Source: Flavobacteriaceae bacterium
GTDB taxonomy: Bacteria; Bacteroidota; Bacteroidia; Flavobacteriales; Flavobacteriaceae
Direction of reading: 5' to 3'
Length of the DNA: 64,000 bases
NCBI GenBank assembly: GCA_012959395.1
Contig: DUDG01000014.1
Coordinates: 1-64,000 of the forward strand
Shown here: positions 49,569 to 59,486 of the stretch, piece after piece
How the letters are laid out: each line of letters opens with the position of its first letter
Numbering within the stretch: the stretch's first letter is position 1
Program-made: the position numbers and the translations under genes
Notes under the pieces: model-generated
Told to the model about the DNA's origin: nothing
Seen by the model: only the letters and a program-made list of their open reading frames with translations
Database searches by the model: none

Positions 49569-49985
49569 CTATTTTTTATTTAAAATCATAGTAGAAAGCT
49601 TACAGTGTGAAATCAGGTTATCATCATCATCAGTTACCTTAATCTCCCATAATTGAGTGGTTCTTCCTTTATGAATTGGAGTAGCTTTAGCATATATAAA
49701 ACCATCTTTGACACTCTTTAAATGATTAGCAGAAATAACTATTCCTCTTACCGTTTTGTTTTCATGATCTACTGATAAATATGATGCGGTACTACCAACT
49801 GATTCAGCTAAAGCTACTGTGGCTCCTCCATGTAAGACTCCATCAGGTTGGTGAACTTTTGGAGTAACTTCCATTTTGGCAATTACAAAATCTTTTCCAA
49901 TGTCAATAAACTCCATACCTAATGTTTCTTCTAAGGAATTTTTATTGACAGAATTTATTTTTTTTAAAATTGTTTCTTTATCCAT
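49569..49985 (-). CDS. PaaI/YbdB-type hotdog thioesterase
   Basis: The 138-residue protein is a single hotdog domain. The family signature HQPDGVLHGGATVALAESVG (about 45-64) contains the catalytic acid and HGG helix start, followed by SANHLKSVKDGFI. Members hydrolyse aryl- or acyl-CoA/ACP thioesters, including proofreading of aryl carrier proteins and hydrolysis of DHNA-CoA in menaquinone synthesis. The substrate here is not determinable; menaquinone is a reasonable guess in this phylum. Confidence 0.85.
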   Translation of the reverse strand: MDKETILKKINSVNKNSLEETLGMEFIDIGKDFVIAKMEVTPKVHQPDGVLHGGATVALAESVGSTASYLSVDHENKTVRGIVISANHLKSVKDGFIYAKATPIHKGRTTQLWEIKVTDDDDNLISHCKLSTMILNKK

Positions 49986-50003
49986 AATTTAAATGTATAA
50001 AAC

Positions 50004-50040
50004 AAAAAAAAAGCATCAAATATTTTGATACTTTTTTTTA
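50004..50040 (-). terminator. Rho-independent terminator of dnaK
   Basis: The stem (AAG-ATCAAA type arms at 50011-50020 and 50024-50033) is flanked by an A run on the left and a T run on the right. Its single irregular pair is a G-U wobble only in the minus-strand RNA, which points to use by the leftward dnaK transcript. Confidence 0.75.
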
Positions 50041-50056
50041 TTTAAAATAAAATTAA

Positions 50057-51970
50057 TTATTTAACTTCTTCAAAATCAACATCTTGAACATCATCAGACT
50101 CATCTTTTGAATCTGCTGCTTGAGTATTGTCAGCTTGGTTAGCTGCCCCTCCGGCTTGTTGGGCTTCAGCTTGAGCTTTATAAAGCTCCTCTGAAGCATT
50201 TTTCCAAGCTTCATTAATACCTTCAAGTGCTGTCTTAATACTTTCAATATCTTTTGATTCATGTGCCTTTTTTAACACATCAAGAGATTTTTCAATTACC
50301 TTTTTCTTATCATCTGAAAGTTTTTCTCCAAACTCTTTTAATTGACTTTCTGTTTGAAATATCATAGCATCAGCACTATTAAGTGTATCTACTTCTTCTT
50401 TTACTTTCTTATCTGATTCAGCATTAAGCTCCGCTTCTTTTTTCATCTTTTCAATTTCTTCTTCTGTTAAACCTGAAGAAGCTTCAATTCTAATATCTTG
50501 AGTCTTTCCAGTTGCTTTATCAGCTGCTGTAACATGAATCAATCCATTAGCATCAATATCAAAAGTCACTTCAATTTGAGGAACTCCTCTTGGAGATGGC
50601 GGAATACCATCTAAATGAAATCTTCCTATTGTATTATTATCTTTTGCCATTGGTCGCTCACCTTGAAGCACATGAATCTCAACAGAAGGTTGATTGTCAG
50701 CTGCTGTTGAAAATACTTGAGATTTTTTAGAAGGAATAGTAGTGTTAGCATTAATTAATTTTGTCATGACACTACCCATAGTTTCGATACCTAAAGATAA
50801 AGGGGTAACATCTAATAATAAAACATCTTTAACATCACCTGTAAGCACTCCACCTTGAATAGCTGCACCAATTGCAACTACTTCATCAGGATTAACCCCT
50901 TTAGATGGTTTTTTTCCAAAAAACTTTTCGACCTGACCTTGAATAATAGGAATTCTTGTAGAACCACCTACTAAAATAACTTCATTAATATCTTTAACAC
51001 TTAATCCAGCAGCATCCATTGCTTTTTTTACAGGCTCCATTGACCTTTTAACTAAATCAGCTGAAAGTTGTTCAAACTTTGATCTAGTTAAAGAAACTAC
51101 CAAGTGTTTTGGTCCAGATGAAGTCGCTGTTATATATGGTAAGTTTATTTCTGTTTGTGCAGATGATGAAAGTTCTATTTTAGCTTTTTCAGCAGCTTCT
51201 TTTAGCCTTTGTAAGGCCATTGGATCTTTTCTTAAATCAATCTCTTCTTTCTTTTGAAAATCATCAGCTAAAAATTTAATAATAGCTTCATCAAAATCAT
51301 CTCCACCAAGCCTAGTATCTCCATTAGTTGAAAGAACTTCAAAAACTCCATCACCTAGTTCTAAGACAGAAATATCAAATGTTCCTCCACCTAAATCATA
51401 AACAGCAATTTTTTGATCTTTTGCAGACTTATCTAATCCATATGCTAAAGCGGCGGCAGTTGGTTCATTTATAATTCTTTGAACTTTTAATCCTGCTATT
51501 TCAGCAGCTTCTTTAGTAGCTTGTCTCTGTGAATCATTAAAATAGGCAGGAACAGTTACAACTGCTTCGGAAACAGAATTACCTAAATAATCTTCAGCCG
51601 TTTTTTTCATCTTTTGAAGAATCATTGCAGATAATTCTTGAGGTGTATATAATCTCCCATCAATATCAACTCTAGCAGTATCATTATCTCCCTTAACTAC
51701 TTTATATGCAGATCTATTAACATCTTTTTTAGACTCACTATACTTACTACCTATAAATCGTTTAATCGATGCAATAGTTTTAGTAGGATTAGTCACAGCT
51801 TGTCTTTTTGCAGGATCACCAACTTTGATTTCACCACCTTCAACAAAGGCGATAACAGAAGGAGTTGTTCTTTTCCCTTCAGCATTTGGTATTACTACAG
51901 GCTCATTTCCTTCCATAACAGAAACACAAGAGTTTGTAGTTCCTAAATCAATTCCAATTATTTTACTCAT
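50057..51970 (-). CDS. dnaK: Molecular chaperone DnaK (Hsp70)
   Basis: The 637-residue protein begins [20 protein letters not shown], the Hsp70 phosphate-1 motif. It carries [20 protein letters not shown] (about 193-212) and [13 protein letters not shown] in the ATPase domain, the linker [15 protein letters not shown] (about 384-398), a substrate-binding beta domain and a lid ending in the acidic [12 protein letters not shown] tail. Length is normal. The gene has higher G+C than its neighbours, in line with strong expression. No grpE or dnaJ gene is adjacent. A perfect inverted repeat at 52031-52045 lies upstream and may mediate stress control. Confidence 0.97.
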   Translation of the reverse strand: MSKIIGIDLGTTNSCVSVMEGNEPVVIPNAEGKRTTPSVIAFVEGGEIKVGDPAKRQAVTNPTKTIASIKRFIGSKYSESKKDVNRSAYKVVKGDNDTARVDIDGRLYTPQELSAMILQKMKKTAEDYLGNSVSEAVVTVPAYFNDSQRQATKEAAEIAGLKVQRIINEPTAAALAYGLDKSAKDQKIAVYDLGGGTFDISVLELGDGVFEVLSTNGDTRLGGDDFDEAIIKFLADDFQKKEEIDLRKDPMALQRLKEAAEKAKIELSSSAQTEINLPYITATSSGPKHLVVSLTRSKFEQLSADLVKRSMEPVKKAMDAAGLSVKDINEVILVGGSTRIPIIQGQVEKFFGKKPSKGVNPDEVVAIGAAIQGGVLTGDVKDVLLLDVTPLSLGIETMGSVMTKLINANTTIPSKKSQVFSTAADNQPSVEIHVLQGERPMAKDNNTIGRFHLDGIPPSPRGVPQIEVTFDIDANGLIHVTAADKATGKTQDIRIEASSGLTEEEIEKMKKEAELNAESDKKVKEEVDTLNSADAMIFQTESQLKEFGEKLSDDKKKVIEKSLDVLKKAHESKDIESIKTALEGINEAWKNASEELYKAQAEAQQAGGAANQADNTQAADSKDESDDVQDVDFEEVK

Positions 51971-52030
51971 TTTTTTAAATTTATCAATTTATAAAACCTT
52001 TATTTCAATGATTGTGCCATTTAAATGCAT

Positions 52031-52045
52031 CTGACAGTATGTCAG
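52031..52045. promoter_or_regulatory. Inverted repeat CTGACA-GTA-TGTCAG between dnaK and panB
   Basis: The 15-bp element has perfect 6-bp arms and a 3-bp centre. It lies 61 bases upstream of the dnaK ATG and 44 upstream of the panB ATG, a position suited to a regulator of the dnaK promoter. It is not the HrcA CIRCE element. A heat-shock or stress operator is inferred. Confidence 0.45.
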
Positions 52046-52066
52046 TATTTAATTTTAAATTACATT

Positions 52067-52074
52067 TATATTTG
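52067..52074 (+). promoter_or_regulatory. -7 box (TATATTTG) of panB
   Basis: TATATTTG matches TAnnTTTG and ends 14 bases before the panB ATG at 52089. The inverted repeat at 52031-52045 would overlap the -33 region of this promoter. Confidence 0.5.
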
Positions 52075-52088
52075 TAAAAAAATAAATC

Positions 52089-52901
52089 ATGTCAAAAAAA
52101 GAATACAAAAGAGTCACCACTCATTCTTTATTGGAAATGAAAACTCGTAAAGAAAAAATATCAATGCTAACTGGGTATGATTATTCAATGGCCAAAATAA
52201 TTGATAAATCAGGAATAGATATAATTTTAGTCGGTGATTCAGCTTCAAATGTTATGGCCGGACACGAAACCACTTTACCTATTACTCTTGATCAAATGAT
52301 TTATCATGCTTCATCAGTTGTTAGAGGTGTTCAAAGAGCGCTAGTAGTGGTTGATCTTCCCTTTGGGAGCTACCAATCTGATCCAAATGAAGCTTTAAGA
52401 TCAGCTATAAGAATTATGAAAGAGTCAGGAGCTCATGCTGTAAAGATGGAAGGGGGATCAGAAATTCAAGAATCTATTGTGAAAATACTTAACGCTGGAA
52501 TACCAGTTATGGGGCATTTAGGATTAACACCACAATCAATATATAAATTTGGAACTTACAGTGTAAGGGCAAAAGAAGAGAGTGAAGCTAAAAGATTACT
52601 TGAAGATGCGATACTTTTGGATAAACTTGGATGTTTTGGAATAGTATTAGAAAAAATTCCAGCTAAAGTTTCTAAAAAAGTAACTAATTCTGTAACTGCA
52701 CCTATTATAGGAATTGGAGCAGGAAGCGAAGTTGACGGACAAGTTTTAGTAACCCATGATTTAGTTGGATTAAATTCAGAATTTAATCCAAGATTTTTGA
52801 GAAGATATATAAACCTTGATGAGATAATGTCAAATGCGATAAAAGCATACATTAAAGACGTAAAAAGTCTAGACTTTCCAAATAAAGACGAACAGTATTA
52901 A
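52089..52901 (+). CDS. panB: 3-methyl-2-oxobutanoate hydroxymethyltransferase
   Basis: The 270-residue TIM-barrel enzyme has the PanB motifs [14 protein letters not shown] (about 26-39), [20 protein letters not shown] (about 47-66) with metal and substrate residues, AVKMEGG near 118-124 and [10 protein letters not shown] near 142-151. It transfers a hydroxymethyl group to ketoisovalerate, making ketopantoate for pantothenate and CoA. Ketoisovalerate is also the substrate of the LeuA encoded downstream. An RNA pseudouridine synthase follows nine bases after the stop, a frequent pairing in flavobacteria. Confidence 0.96.
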   Translation: MSKKEYKRVTTHSLLEMKTRKEKISMLTGYDYSMAKIIDKSGIDIILVGDSASNVMAGHETTLPITLDQMIYHASSVVRGVQRALVVVDLPFGSYQSDPNEALRSAIRIMKESGAHAVKMEGGSEIQESIVKILNAGIPVMGHLGLTPQSIYKFGTYSVRAKEESEAKRLLEDAILLDKLGCFGIVLEKIPAKVSKKVTNSVTAPIIGIGAGSEVDGQVLVTHDLVGLNSEFNPRFLRRYINLDEIMSNAIKAYIKDVKSLDFPNKDEQY

Positions 52902-52909
52902 TAAATCTT

Positions 52910-53587
52910 GTGTTAGAAATTCTTTTTGAAGATAATCATCTTATAATAATAAATAAACAACCTGGTGAATTAACTCAAGGTGATATAACAAAAGATCAAA
53001 CCCTTGGAGATAAAGTTAAACTATATATAAAAAAAAAATATAATAAACCAGGAGATGTTTTTTTAGGAATTACTCATAGACTAGACCGCCCTACTAGTGG
53101 GTTAATTATTTTTTCTAAAACATCTAAAGCTCTTTCTAGACTAAATAAAATGTTTAAAAACAATGAAATCAAAAAGACGTATTGGGCAATTGTAAAGAAA
53201 ATACCAGAGAATGAGAAAAGAAAATTAGAAAATCACCTTCTTAAAAACCAAAAACAAAATAAATCTTACATAACTAATTCATCAAACAAAAAAGCTAAAA
53301 AAGCTATTTTGTATTATGAGTCAATTTTAAATTTAGAAAACTATTCATTGTTAAAAATTAAACTTGAAACAGGTAGACATCATCAAATAAGGACTCAATT
53401 ATCCTATATTGGCATGCCTATAAAAGGAGATTTGAAGTACGGTTTTTCAAGACCTAATTCTGACGGAAGCATTCATTTACATTCAAGAATGATAAATTTC
53501 ACACACCCTGTTTCAAAAAAACAAATAAAAATAATTGCAAATCCCCCTAAAAATAAAATTTGGAATCTGTGTCTTAATATGAGATAA
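52910..53587 (+). CDS. RluA-family pseudouridine synthase
   Basis: The 225-residue protein starts with GTG at 52910. It has the RluA-type catalytic motif GITHRLDRPTSGLIIFSKTS (about 46-65) with the catalytic Asp in HRLD, and LKIKLETGRHHQIRTQLSYIGMPIKGD near 151-177. There is no S4 domain, as in the short RluA subgroup. It isomerises uridine in rRNA or tRNA; the specific site is unknown. A 10-A run (53029-53038) lies in the coding sequence. Cotranscribed with panB. Confidence 0.88.
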   Translation: MLEILFEDNHLIIINKQPGELTQGDITKDQTLGDKVKLYIKKKYNKPGDVFLGITHRLDRPTSGLIIFSKTSKALSRLNKMFKNNEIKKTYWAIVKKIPENEKRKLENHLLKNQKQNKSYITNSSNKKAKKAILYYESILNLENYSLLKIKLETGRHHQIRTQLSYIGMPIKGDLKYGFSRPNSDGSIHLHSRMINFTHPVSKKQIKIIANPPKNKIWNLCLNMR

Positions 53588-53622
53588 TAATAGATTTATT
53601 TAGTTGATTTTATTACTTTTAC

Positions 53623-53657
53623 TTATTAGTTTTTTCTGTAAAAATAAAACCTAATAA
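53623..53657 (+). promoter_or_regulatory. Hairpin abutting the leuA start codon
   Basis: TTATTAG (53623-53629) pairs with CTAATAA (53651-53657), and the adjacent T and A runs extend the stem with one bulge. The right arm ends exactly at the leuA ATG at 53658. Such a structure could limit initiation or bind a regulator. No leader peptide rich in Leu codons was found. Confidence 0.35.
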
Positions 53658-54809
53658 ATGGGTAAAGAAATTGTTAAAATATTTGATACAACTTTAAGAG
53701 ATGGTGAACAAGTCCCAGGATGTAAATTAAACACTTCTCAAAAATTAGTTATTGCCAAAAGATTAGACGAGCTTGGTGTCGATATTATAGAAGCAGGCTT
53801 CCCAGTTTCTAGTCCAGGAGATTTTAATTCTGTTGTAGAAATATCTAAACTTGTGAAAAACGCAACAGTGTGTGGTCTAACAAGAGCAGTAAAAAACGAT
53901 ATTAAAGTTGCAGCAGATGCACTAAAAAATGCAAAATTTCCAAGAATTCATACAGGAATAGGAACTTCAGATTCTCATATAAAACATAAATTCAAATCTT
54001 CCAAAGAAAAGATTATTGAAATTGGCTATGAAGCTGTTAAGTATGCTAAAACCTTCGTTAATGATGTAGAGTTTTATGCAGAAGATGCTGGCAGAACTGA
54101 CAATGAGTTTCTTGCTCGAGTATGTGAGAAAATGATTAAAGCTGGAGCTACTGTGCTAAATATACCTGATACTACTGGTTATTGTTTACCATCTGAGTAT
54201 GGTGAAAAAATTAAATTTCTTTGTGAAAATGTTAAAAATATAGATAAGGCTATTATTTCTTGTCACTGCCATAACGACTTAGGACTAGCCACCGCCAACT
54301 CCATCGCTGGAATAATAAATGGTGCTAGACAAATAGAATGTACAATTAATGGAATTGGAGAGAGGGCTGGTAACACATCTTTAGAAGAAGTCGTAATGAT
54401 AATGAGACAACATCCTAATTTAAATTTAGACACAAATATAAATTCGAAACTTTTATTTGATACAAGTAAACTGGTTTCAGAAAATATGGGAATGCCAGTT
54501 CAACCAAACAAGGCTATTGTAGGTGCGAATGCATTCGCTCACAGCTCTGGAATTCATCAAGATGGAGTTATAAAAAATAGAGAAACCTACGAGATAATTA
54601 ATCCATGTGATGTTGGAGTTAATGAATCGGCAATTGTTCTTACCGCTAGAAGTGGAAGAGCTGCATTAGCATATAGAGCAAAAAAGATTGGTTTTGAACT
54701 AACAAAAAACGAACTTGATCTCGTTTATTTAGAATTCTTAAAATTTGCTGATGCTAAAAAAGAAATCAAGGATGAAGATATTCTATTAATTATAAAAAAA
54801 TCTATATAA
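53658..54809 (+). CDS. leuA: 2-isopropylmalate synthase, short form without regulatory domain
   Basis: The 383-residue enzyme has the DRE-TIM metallolyase start [14 protein letters not shown] (about 9-22), the metal-binding [13 protein letters not shown] (about 204-216) and [16 protein letters not shown], and a C-terminal helical subdomain. It lacks the roughly 120-residue LeuA dimer/regulatory domain of E. coli LeuA, so leucine feedback must be absent or act elsewhere. It condenses ketoisovalerate with acetyl-CoA, the first step of leucine synthesis. First gene of the operon leuA-leuC-leuD-cimA-leuB. Confidence 0.92.
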   Translation: MGKEIVKIFDTTLRDGEQVPGCKLNTSQKLVIAKRLDELGVDIIEAGFPVSSPGDFNSVVEISKLVKNATVCGLTRAVKNDIKVAADALKNAKFPRIHTGIGTSDSHIKHKFKSSKEKIIEIGYEAVKYAKTFVNDVEFYAEDAGRTDNEFLARVCEKMIKAGATVLNIPDTTGYCLPSEYGEKIKFLCENVKNIDKAIISCHCHNDLGLATANSIAGIINGARQIECTINGIGERAGNTSLEEVVMIMRQHPNLNLDTNINSKLLFDTSKLVSENMGMPVQPNKAIVGANAFAHSSGIHQDGVIKNRETYEIINPCDVGVNESAIVLTARSGRAALAYRAKKIGFELTKNELDLVYLEFLKFADAKKEIKDEDILLIIKKSI

Positions 54810-54822
54810 GTTTAATAAAATT

Positions 54823-56220
54823 ATGAGTAATACTTTATTTGATAAAGTTTGGGATTCACATATTGTTAGTAAAATTAATAATGGACCAGATGTATTATTT
54901 ATTGATAGGCATATGGTACATGAGGTAACTAGTCCGGTTGCTTTTTTAGGCTTAAAAAATAGAAATATAAAAGTTCTATTTCCAGAAAAAACTTTTGCAA
55001 CTGCTGACCATAATACTCCAACAATTAATCAACATCTTCCTGTAAAAGATCCTCTTTCAGCTAATCAATTAAAAGCATTAGAAAAAAATGCGAATTTACA
55101 TGATATTTCTTATTGGGGATTAGGACATGAAAAAAATGGTATTGTTCATGTTGTTGGACCTGAATATGGAATTACCCAGCCAGGTGCTACTATAGTTTGT
55201 GGAGACTCACATACTTCAACTCATGGCGCTTTCGGTGCAATTGCATTTGGAATAGGTACTTCAGAAGTAGAAATGGTATTATCCACTCAGTGTATAATGC
55301 AACCTAAACCAAAAAAAATGAGAATTACCGTTGATGGTAAACTCAGTAAAGGTGTAACCTCAAAAGATGTAGCACTATTTATTATATCAAAATTAAGTAC
55401 ATCAGGAGCTACAGGATATTTTGTTGAATATGCAGGTGAAGTATTCACAGAAATGTCTATTGAAGGTAGAATGACTGTATGTAATCTTAGTATTGAAATG
55501 GGTGCAAGAGGAGGAATGATTGCCCCAGATAAAAAAACTTTCGACTATATAAAAAATAGAGAATTTACTCCGAAAGGAAAAGATTGGGATAAAGCAATGG
55601 TATATTGGTCTAATCTAAACACAGATGAGAATGCAGTCTTTGATAAAGAATTAATATTTGATGGCAATAGTATTCAACCAATGATTACTTATGGAACCAA
55701 TCCTGGAATGGGGATTAGCATTTCTAAAGGAATTCCAAAAGCAGAAAATCAAGATACAGGTATTAATACTTACAAAAAATCACTTGATTATATGAATTAT
55801 AGTGAAGGAGAAAGTATGATAGGTAAAAAAATAGATTTTGTTTTTTTAGGAAGTTGCACTAATGGAAGAATCGAAGATTTTCGAGAGTTTGCAAAAATTG
55901 TTAAAGGAAGAAAAAAAGCCTCTAATGTAACAGCTTGGCTAGTTCCTGGATCTCATAAAGTTGAAAAAGCTATAAAAAATGAAGGAATTTTAAAAATATT
56001 GAAACAAGCCGGATTTAAATTAAGAGAACCTGGATGTTCAGCTTGCTTAGCAATGAACGATGATAAAGTGCCAGCTGGAAAATATGCTGTTAGCACTTCT
56101 AATAGAAATTTTGAAGGAAGACAAGGACCAGGATCAAGAACTTTATTGGCAAGTCCCCTTGTTGCTGCTGCTGCAGCAATAACAGGTGAAATAACAGATC
56201 CTAGAAATTATATTAAATAA
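54823..56220 (+). CDS. leuC: 3-isopropylmalate dehydratase large subunit
   Basis: The 465-residue subunit has the aconitase-family signature and three 4Fe-4S cysteines, seen in [15 protein letters not shown] (substrate loop, about 125-139), [13 protein letters not shown] (first Cys) and GCSACLAMN (the other two). With LeuD it isomerises 2-isopropylmalate to 3-isopropylmalate. The same complex also isomerises citramalate, which matters here because a citramalate synthase gene is two genes downstream. Confidence 0.96.
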   Translation: MSNTLFDKVWDSHIVSKINNGPDVLFIDRHMVHEVTSPVAFLGLKNRNIKVLFPEKTFATADHNTPTINQHLPVKDPLSANQLKALEKNANLHDISYWGLGHEKNGIVHVVGPEYGITQPGATIVCGDSHTSTHGAFGAIAFGIGTSEVEMVLSTQCIMQPKPKKMRITVDGKLSKGVTSKDVALFIISKLSTSGATGYFVEYAGEVFTEMSIEGRMTVCNLSIEMGARGGMIAPDKKTFDYIKNREFTPKGKDWDKAMVYWSNLNTDENAVFDKELIFDGNSIQPMITYGTNPGMGISISKGIPKAENQDTGINTYKKSLDYMNYSEGESMIGKKIDFVFLGSCTNGRIEDFREFAKIVKGRKKASNVTAWLVPGSHKVEKAIKNEGILKILKQAGFKLREPGCSACLAMNDDKVPAGKYAVSTSNRNFEGRQGPGSRTLLASPLVAAAAAITGEITDPRNYIK

Positions 56221-56228
56221 ACTAAATA

Positions 56229-56825
56229 ATGGGATACGAAAAATTTAATAAATTAAAAAGCACTTCAGTTCCTCTACCTATCGAAAATATAGATACAGAT
56301 CAAATTATTCCTGCTAGATTTTTAAAAGCAACGGAAAGAATTGGGTTTGGTGATAACTTATTCAGAGATTGGCGATACAACCCAGACAATTCCCCTAAAA
56401 AAGAATTTGTGTTAAATAACGACACCTATAATGGAAAAATACTAGTAGGTGGGAAAAATTTTGGTTCTGGATCCTCAAGAGAACATGCTGCATGGGCCAT
56501 TTATGACTACGGTTTTAGATGTGTAATTTCAAGTTTTTTCGCCGATATATTTAGAGGGAATTGTTTGAATATTGGTGTTTTACCTGTTCAAGTTTCACCT
56601 GAATTTTTAGATAAAATTTTTAATTCAGTATTTGAAAATCCTAAGACCGAGTTGATAGTAAATTTAAAAAATCAAAATGTAAGTATTCCTAGTTTATGTA
56701 TTTCAGAATCTTTTAATATAAATAAATATAAAAAAGAAAATATGCTTAATGGCTATGATGATATCGATTATTTAATGAATATCAAAGATTCTATAATTGA
56801 ATTTGCTAAAAACACTCCACTTTAA
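56229..56825 (+). CDS. leuD: 3-isopropylmalate dehydratase small subunit
   Basis: The 198-residue subunit has the swivelling domain of the aconitase family, with NIDTDQIIPARFLKA (about 20-34) and VGGKNFGSGSSREHAAWA (about 73-90). It forms the active site together with LeuC, whose gene ends eight bases upstream. Length is normal for a stand-alone LeuD. Confidence 0.96.
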   Translation: MGYEKFNKLKSTSVPLPIENIDTDQIIPARFLKATERIGFGDNLFRDWRYNPDNSPKKEFVLNNDTYNGKILVGGKNFGSGSSREHAAWAIYDYGFRCVISSFFADIFRGNCLNIGVLPVQVSPEFLDKIFNSVFENPKTELIVNLKNQNVSIPSLCISESFNINKYKKENMLNGYDDIDYLMNIKDSIIEFAKNTPL

Positions 56826-56845
56826 ATAATTATTCTTAAACAGTA

Positions 56846-58372
56846 ATGAGTAAAAGGACTATCGAAATAATGGACACTACCCTTAGGGATGGAGAACAAA
56901 CTTCTGGAATGTCTTTTTCTTCTACTGAAAAGTTAACAATTACAAAGTTATTATTAGAAGAATTAAATATTGATAGAATTGAAGTTGCTTCAGCAAGAGT
57001 TTCAGAAGGAGAATTTCAAGCAGTTCAAAACATTACTGATTGGGCAAAAAAAAATGGCTACTTAGGTAAAATAGAAATTTTAACATTTTTAGATAATGGT
57101 ATTTCTCTTAAATGGTTAATTAAATCGGGGGCAAAAGTTCAAAATTTATTAACTAAAGGATCATTAAATCACCTTATTTATCAAATAAAAAAATTCCCAG
57201 AAGAATATTTTAAAAAGGTTTCAGAATCTATTTTAAATGCACAAAAAGAAGGTATAATAACAAATGTCTATTTAGAAGATTGGAGTAATGGCATGCGTAA
57301 CTCAAAAGAATATGTATATAACTATTTAAATTTTTTAAATACATTACCAATTAAAAGAATTATTCTCCCTGATACTCTAGGAATTTTAAACCCTAAAGAA
57401 ACATTTACTTTTCTTTCAGATATTATTAAAAGGTATCCTAAAATTCACTTTGACTTTCACGCACATAATGATTATGATCTTAGTGTTTCAAATGTAATAG
57501 AAAGTTTAAATGCTGGGTGTCACGGAATTCATTTAACTGTTAATGGAATGGGTGAAAGAGCTGGTAATGCTCCAATGGCTAGTGTTGCTGCTGTAATTAA
57601 AGATTTTTTACCTAACATTCATATCAATCTAAAAGAAGAATCTCTTTATAAAGTAAGTAAATTAGTTTCTACATTTACAGGATTTAGAATTCCAGCCAAC
57701 AAACCAATTGTAGGTGAAAATGTTTTTACTCAAACAGCAGGAATTCATGCAGACGGAGATAGCAAAAAAAATCTATATTTTAATGATTTGCTTCCAGAGA
57801 GATTTGGAAGAAAAAGAAAATATGCACTTGGTAAAACATCTGGAAAAGCTAATGTTATAAAAAATCTACAAGAATTAGGCCTTACACTAAATAAAGAAGA
57901 TTTAAAAAAAGTAACTAATAGAATTATAGAGCTTGGAGATAATAAAGAAAAAGTCACAGTTGATGAGCTTCCTTATATTATTTCTGATGTGCTAAATTCT
58001 TCGAATTTTAAAAATAATATAAAAATAAAAACTTATGAATTAAAGCATACTAAAGGATTATATCCATCTGCTGAATTAAAAATAGAAATTTATGGAAAGG
58101 TATTTAAAGGAAAAGGTTCTGGCCATGGTCAATTTGATGCTTTTATGAATGCTATAAAAAAAATATATAAGAATAATCAACTTACTTTACCTTCACTGAT
58201 AGATTATACAGTAACTATTCCACCAGGAAGTAATTCTGATGCACTTTGTGAAACCTTTATTACATGGAAATTAGATAGTAAAGAAGTTATAACTAGAGGA
58301 CTTGATTCAGATCAGACTATTTCTGCTATTAAAGCCACAGAAAAAATGTTAAACATTATATCAAATAAATAA
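56846..58372 (+). CDS. cimA: Citramalate synthase, Leptospira type, with regulatory domain
   Basis: The 508-residue protein has the DRE-TIM domain ([20 protein letters not shown] at 9-28; HAHNDYD near 211-217; NGMGERAGNAP) plus linker subdomains and a C-terminal LeuA-dimer regulatory domain (about 385-505). The internal segments NLLTKGSLNHL and VYLEDWSNGMRNS and the IEVASARVS start agree with my memory of the characterised Leptospira interrogans (R)-citramalate synthase, not with LeuA. It would condense pyruvate and acetyl-CoA, giving 2-oxobutyrate for isoleucine after LeuCD and LeuB. The regulatory domain probably senses isoleucine. It overlaps leuB by one base. Confidence 0.82.
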   Translation: MSKRTIEIMDTTLRDGEQTSGMSFSSTEKLTITKLLLEELNIDRIEVASARVSEGEFQAVQNITDWAKKNGYLGKIEILTFLDNGISLKWLIKSGAKVQNLLTKGSLNHLIYQIKKFPEEYFKKVSESILNAQKEGIITNVYLEDWSNGMRNSKEYVYNYLNFLNTLPIKRIILPDTLGILNPKETFTFLSDIIKRYPKIHFDFHAHNDYDLSVSNVIESLNAGCHGIHLTVNGMGERAGNAPMASVAAVIKDFLPNIHINLKEESLYKVSKLVSTFTGFRIPANKPIVGENVFTQTAGIHADGDSKKNLYFNDLLPERFGRKRKYALGKTSGKANVIKNLQELGLTLNKEDLKKVTNRIIELGDNKEKVTVDELPYIISDVLNSSNFKNNIKIKTYELKHTKGLYPSAELKIEIYGKVFKGKGSGHGQFDAFMNAIKKIYKNNQLTLPSLIDYTVTIPPGSNSDALCETFITWKLDSKEVITRGLDSDQTISAIKATEKMLNIISNK

Positions 58373-59436
58373 TGAAATTAAATATAGCTCTTCTTTCAGG
58401 AGATGGAATTGGTCCTGAAGTTATAGACCAAGCAGTAAAAGTATCCGATGCAATAGCAAATAGATTCAATCATTCAATCAATTGGGTTAAAGCTTTAACA
58501 GGAGCGGCAGCAATCGATGCTGTTGGAGATCCATATCCATTGGAAACACATCAGATTTGTCTTAATGCTGATGCAATTTTATTTGGAGCAATTGGTCATC
58601 CTAAGTTCGATAATAACCCTTTCGCAAAAGTTAGACCAGAGCAAGGCTTGCTAAAAATGAGAAAAGATTTAGGATTATTTGCAAATGTTAGACCAACATT
58701 TACTTTTCCGTCTTTAATTGATAAATCTCCATTAAAAAGAGAAAGAATTGAAGGGACAGATTTGGTTTTTTTAAGAGAATTAACTAGTGGGATTTATTTT
58801 GGTGAAAGAGGAAGAAAAGATAATGGAAATACAGCTTTTGACACCTGTACATACACAAGAGAAGAGGTGAAAAGATTAGCAAAAAAAGGATTTGAATTAG
58901 CTATGAATAGATCAAAAAAACTTTGTTGTGTTGATAAAGCTAATGTATTAGAATCTTCAAGGTTATGGAGAGAGACAGTACAATCAATGGAAAAAGATTA
59001 TCCAGAAGTTACTGTCACCTATGAGTTTGTAGATGCTGTAGCTATGCGATTAATTCAATGGCCAAATTCTTATGATGTTTTAATCACGGAAAATTTATTC
59101 GGAGACATCTTAACTGACGAAGCTTCTGTAATATCAGGTTCGATGGGGCTAATGCCTTCTGCATCGATTGGTTTAAAAACATCTTTATTTGAACCAATTC
59201 ACGGATCATATCCTCAGGCAACTGGAAAAAATATTGCAAATCCAATAGCAACTATATTATCAGCTGCAATGATGTTCGAAGATGCTTTTAATTTAAAAAA
59301 AGAAGCTGATTTAATAAGGAATGTTGTAAACCAATCACTAGAAGAATCGATAGTTAGTGAAGATTTGTCTAATGGAGGGAAATCTTATAAAACTAGTGAA
59401 ATTGGAGATTGGTTATCTAATCAAATATTGAAATAA
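58372..59436 (+). CDS. leuB: 3-isopropylmalate dehydrogenase
   Basis: The 354-residue NAD-dependent decarboxylating dehydrogenase has LSGDGIGPEV (about 8-17), the substrate arginines in RPEQGLLKMRKDLGLFANVRP (about 89-109), the catalytic Lys in DKANVLESSRLWRE (near 183-196) and the metal/substrate Asp in NLFGDILTDEAS. It yields 2-ketoisocaproate, and in the citramalate route converts methylmalate to 2-oxobutyrate. Last gene of the operon, followed by a terminator. Confidence 0.96.
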   Translation: MKLNIALLSGDGIGPEVIDQAVKVSDAIANRFNHSINWVKALTGAAAIDAVGDPYPLETHQICLNADAILFGAIGHPKFDNNPFAKVRPEQGLLKMRKDLGLFANVRPTFTFPSLIDKSPLKRERIEGTDLVFLRELTSGIYFGERGRKDNGNTAFDTCTYTREEVKRLAKKGFELAMNRSKKLCCVDKANVLESSRLWRETVQSMEKDYPEVTVTYEFVDAVAMRLIQWPNSYDVLITENLFGDILTDEASVISGSMGLMPSASIGLKTSLFEPIHGSYPQATGKNIANPIATILSAAMMFEDAFNLKKEADLIRNVVNQSLEESIVSEDLSNGGKSYKTSEIGDWLSNQILK

Positions 59437-59470
59437 AAAAAAACATCTATAAATAGATGCTTTTTTTTAA
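59437..59470 (+). terminator. Rho-independent terminator after leuB
   Basis: CATCTA (59444-59449), a four-base loop and TAGATG (59454-59459) form the stem, with an A run before and eight Ts after (59461-59468). Symmetric A/T flanks mean it can also end the convergent rpsA transcript. Confidence 0.8.
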
Positions 59471-59486
59471 ATATTAGTAAAAACTG

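Noticed and set aside
50053-50262. Second minus-strand frame overlapping the 3' end of dnaK
   Set aside because: It is a +1 frame of the dnaK C-terminus, Lys/Leu-rich and without features.
52556-52852. Minus-strand open frame of 98 codons within panB
   Set aside because: It lies wholly inside a clear panB coding region and has no recognisable protein features.
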